NCBI GenBank assembly: GCA_002329565.1
Contig: DCTM01000007.1
Location: 1,121 to 14,977, forward strand
DNA from: Firmicutes bacterium UBA1440
GTDB lineage: Bacteria > Bacillota > Clostridia > Peptostreptococcales > Anaerovoracaceae
Direction: 5' to 3'
Length of the DNA: 13,857 bases
Shown here piece after piece: positions 12,297-13,857 of this stretch (positions are counted from its first letter, which is position 1; every line of letters starts with the position of its first letter). The translations under genes and the position numbers were made by a program. A model generated the notes under the pieces. That model did not search any database. It saw nothing but the letters and a program-made list of their open reading frames with translations, and was not told the origin of the DNA.

Positions 12297-13101
12297 GATT
12301 TTTTACCTCCAAAAACTTCTGATTTTCTGTGAGGATCTTTGTCCTCTCTGCGCGCTCATCATTGCCAGCGAGCGCCATTTGACTACGCTGAATAATTGCT
12401 TTAAGGTCTTCGGGTTTTGCTTTGCTGAGATCTCCTGCCTTGAATAGTTCAACCGCATCATCAAGGGTCTCTGCGCCTTTTGTGACGCCTGCACCTCTTT
12501 GAGCCGGAACTGCGACAAATGAAAACTCGTATGCTTCCTGAGGCTCTTTGAGTTCTCCAACGCACTGTTTCCCGTTGTATTTCTCTCCCTTGATGTGCCC
12601 TGTTTCGCACTGATATGTCCATGTGCGCCAGTCAAGTTTTAAGTCCTTACCACACACTGAACATGTGCACTTTCCAACACGACAGCCGACAGAGACTTCC
12701 TTCACAATGCCTCCTTCAATCGCTTCTATAAGCGGCTTGTTGGCTTCATTGCGAAGCATATAAGCGCTGCCCCGCAAAACGATTAATGGCTCCCCGAGCG
12801 AGTTCTTTTCGCTCATTTCTACTACTTCACAACGGTATAAACGCGCGACTTGCTTTTCAGCAGACCAGCGGTGATCTAAAATGCCGCTTTTCCCGACGAA
12901 AAGCGTTGTAAGTTTCTCAAGCGCTGCCTTAGTGAATCGCTCAATGTCACGGTCAACGTCGTTGTCACAGAGATTAACAGGGAAACAAAAAACGCCTTCC
13001 GGCGTCAGCTCTTTGTGTGCGTATTGATTAATTAGCGCTATGTCTTTTTCGGGATCTATTGGCGTTGCTTGCAGCGCCTTAAGTTTTTCGATCCTGTCCA
13101 T
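12283..13101 (-). CDS. Prohead maturation protease (HK97 gp4-like) with inserted Cys/His cluster
   Basis: A 272-aa serine protease of the caudoviral prohead protease family, expected to cleave the capsid N-terminal scaffold during head maturation. The family pattern is visible: His77 in GILDHRW, Ser137 in IVKEVSVGC, and the later strand YEFSFVAVPAQRGAG (residues 191-205), followed by a helical charged tail. Between the serine strand and the last motif sits an insert with Cys145, Cys147, Cys150, Cys165, His169 and Cys180, which looks like a zinc-ribbon-type site. The start at 13101 is chosen because it follows GAGGAGGAG and lies one base after the upstream stop. An in-frame ATG at 13140 would overlap the previous gene by 38 bases and has no such site. 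It overlaps the capsid gene by 14 bases, as expected for the protease-capsid pair. Confidence 0.88.
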   Translation of the reverse strand: MDRIEKLKALQATPIDPEKDIALINQYAHKELTPEGVFCFPVNLCDNDVDRDIERFTKAALEKLTTLFVGKSGILDHRWSAEKQVARLYRCEVVEMSEKNSLGEPLIVLRGSAYMLRNEANKPLIEAIEGGIVKEVSVGCRVGKCTCSVCGKDLKLDWRTWTYQCETGHIKGEKYNGKQCVGELKEPQEAYEFSFVAVPAQRGAGVTKGAETLDDAVELFKAGDLSKAKPEDLKAIIQRSQMALAGNDERAERTKILTENQKFLEVKNHDTV

Positions 13102-13102
13102 T

Positions 13103-13696
13103 CTACTCCTCCTCATCCGGCGCGGCGTTAAGTTCTGCAAGTGTTTCTCCGGTTATTGCATAGGTTACAGAGCCCTCATTAAGATCTATTTCTTTGCCGT
13201 TTATCGTTAAAATAGGAAATTCCCCGTCACCAACCGTTGCAGCGAACGACACAACATCGCCTGTGAATACTGTCGCTCCAGAGGTCAGCACAACCGGTGA
13301 ATCAAGGTCAAGCGTCTGGCCGTGTTGTCTGACAAGTGAAGCCGTGAGAGTTGTGCCTTCCCCCGCCGTTAGTGTTAATGTGTGCGGAATCATTCCTGCG
13401 ACATCAAGAGCATTGCCGAGCATTCCCATTCCCTCAGAGCCGAAGCAGACTTCAACATCTCCCGCAACTGTGGCTTTGACATATAACTTTGGAGTTTCTC
13501 CATAAGGCAAAGTCACGCTGAAAATCTGCCAGCTATATGATGGGATTACAGCTGCTTTCGCTTCGTTAAAGGGGCCGTCACAAAACAGAATTGAGTCTGA
13601 GGTCATGTTCTTAACCATTACAGACCGGGAATAAAACTCATCAAACTCAAACGCGGTTTCGATTCCTACTGCGAGTGTTAGTCTTTTTACTTGCAT
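13103..13696 (-). CDS. Uncharacterised phage structural protein with beta-rich C-terminal domain
   Basis: A 197-aa protein with a good ribosome site (GAGGTGA, about 8 bases before the ATG). I do not recognise the family. Residues 1-95 are beta-rich and contain short phrases such as VMVKNMTSD and IPSYSWQIFSVTLP, a style seen in small capsid-decorating or accessory virion proteins. Residues 105-190 (LTLTAGEGTTLTASLV, then a VSFAATVGDGEFPI / LTINGKEIDL / VTYAITGETL pattern) resemble bacterial Ig-like or InlB-B-type repeat domains. The tail DEEE is low complexity and its codons form the GAGGAGGAG ribosome site of the protease gene, one base away. It lies where a portal-to-protease junction would be expected, so an accessory head role is plausible but inferred. 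There is no signal peptide or membrane segment. Confidence 0.6.
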   Translation of the reverse strand: MQVKRLTLAVGIETAFEFDEFYSRSVMVKNMTSDSILFCDGPFNEAKAAVIPSYSWQIFSVTLPYGETPKLYVKATVAGDVEVCFGSEGMGMLGNALDVAGMIPHTLTLTAGEGTTLTASLVRQHGQTLDLDSPVVLTSGATVFTGDVVSFAATVGDGEFPILTINGKEIDLNEGSVTYAITGETLAELNAAPDEEE

Positions 13697-13857
13697 CAGT
13701 CTTTCACCTCTCTTTCATCGTCATACTTCCAAATTCCAGCTGAAACACCCTCTATTACAGCAATAATTTGCTCTTTTGTTCTTGCCCTGGCTCTTGCAAG
13801 GTCGATTTTCATTCCTTCAGCTATCTCCTTGAGTTCACTAATTTTCATTTTTGCAAG
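13696..13857 (-). CDS. Small Rho_N/SAP-like phage protein (5' end at or beyond window edge)
   Basis: This frame is open to the window edge and ends in TGA at 13698-13696, sharing one base with the next ATG (TGATG). The first visible ATG is at 13848 and would give a 50-aa protein. No ribosome site is seen in the nine bases before it, so the true start may lie outside the window. The N-terminal pattern ISELKEIAEGMKI followed by a basic stretch and TKEQIIAVIEG resembles the short helix-extended-loop-helix folds of Rho N-terminal and SAP-like domains, which bind nucleic acid and are often seen as tiny proteins among phage head genes. The C-terminus is acidic and charged. The family resemblance rests on a short motif only, and its role here is unknown. 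Confidence 0.6.
   Translation of the reverse strand, partial: LAKMKISELKEIAEGMKIDLARARARTKEQIIAVIEGVSAGIWKYDDEREVKD

Noticed and set aside
13102..13140. Earlier start for the prohead protease
   Set aside because: It would overlap the previous gene by 38 bases; the ATG at 13101 follows GAGGAGGAG.

Overview
The window is a late structural module of a tailed, siphovirus-type phage or prophage. All genes lie on the minus strand, so the transcript reads from position 13857 down to 1. No integrase, terminase, portal, lysis, replication or host chromosomal gene is visible, and both edges cut through genes, so lysogeny cannot be decided from here. Moderate GC content, strong GGAGG-type ribosome sites, HK97-type head genes and a dockerin in a tail protein point to a clostridial (Bacillota) host, perhaps a gut or rumen fibre-associated one. 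That host assignment is inference.

Head region (13857 to 9410): a partial Rho_N/SAP-like small protein, an unrecognised 197-aa protein with a beta-rich C-terminus, a prohead protease with an inserted Cys/His cluster, and an HK97-fold major capsid protein with a C-terminal Ig-like domain. These are followed by a gp6-like connector, a head closure protein, a probable tail terminator and an HK97 gp10-like protein.

Tail tube and assembly (9395 to 5149): the major tail protein is followed by a GC-rich hairpin that looks like a partial terminator. Next comes a gpG-type chaperone whose message carries a nine-A slippery run. A -1 shift there gives a gpGT-like fusion ending exactly at the start of the tape measure gene.

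Tail tip and host recognition (5147 to 1): an unrecognised 119-aa protein, a hub-like protein fused to a large glycine-rich domain, and a tail protein carrying both a carbohydrate-binding-like module and a type I dockerin. Then follow a BppU-like protein with an Ala-rich coiled coil, a small 88-aa protein, and the start of a probable C-type-lectin-type receptor-binding protein cut by the window edge.

The genes are tightly coupled. Most junctions are ATGA or TAATG overlaps or gaps of 0 to 15 bases, and ribosome sites are usually encoded in the last codons of the upstream gene. The 40-base gap after the major tail gene is the largest spacer if frameshifting is counted. No promoter is evident, so the promoter probably lies upstream of 13857. 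The most interesting candidate biology is the dockerin-bearing tail protein, which raises the possibility that the virion engages cohesin-bearing scaffoldins on a cellulosome-type host.
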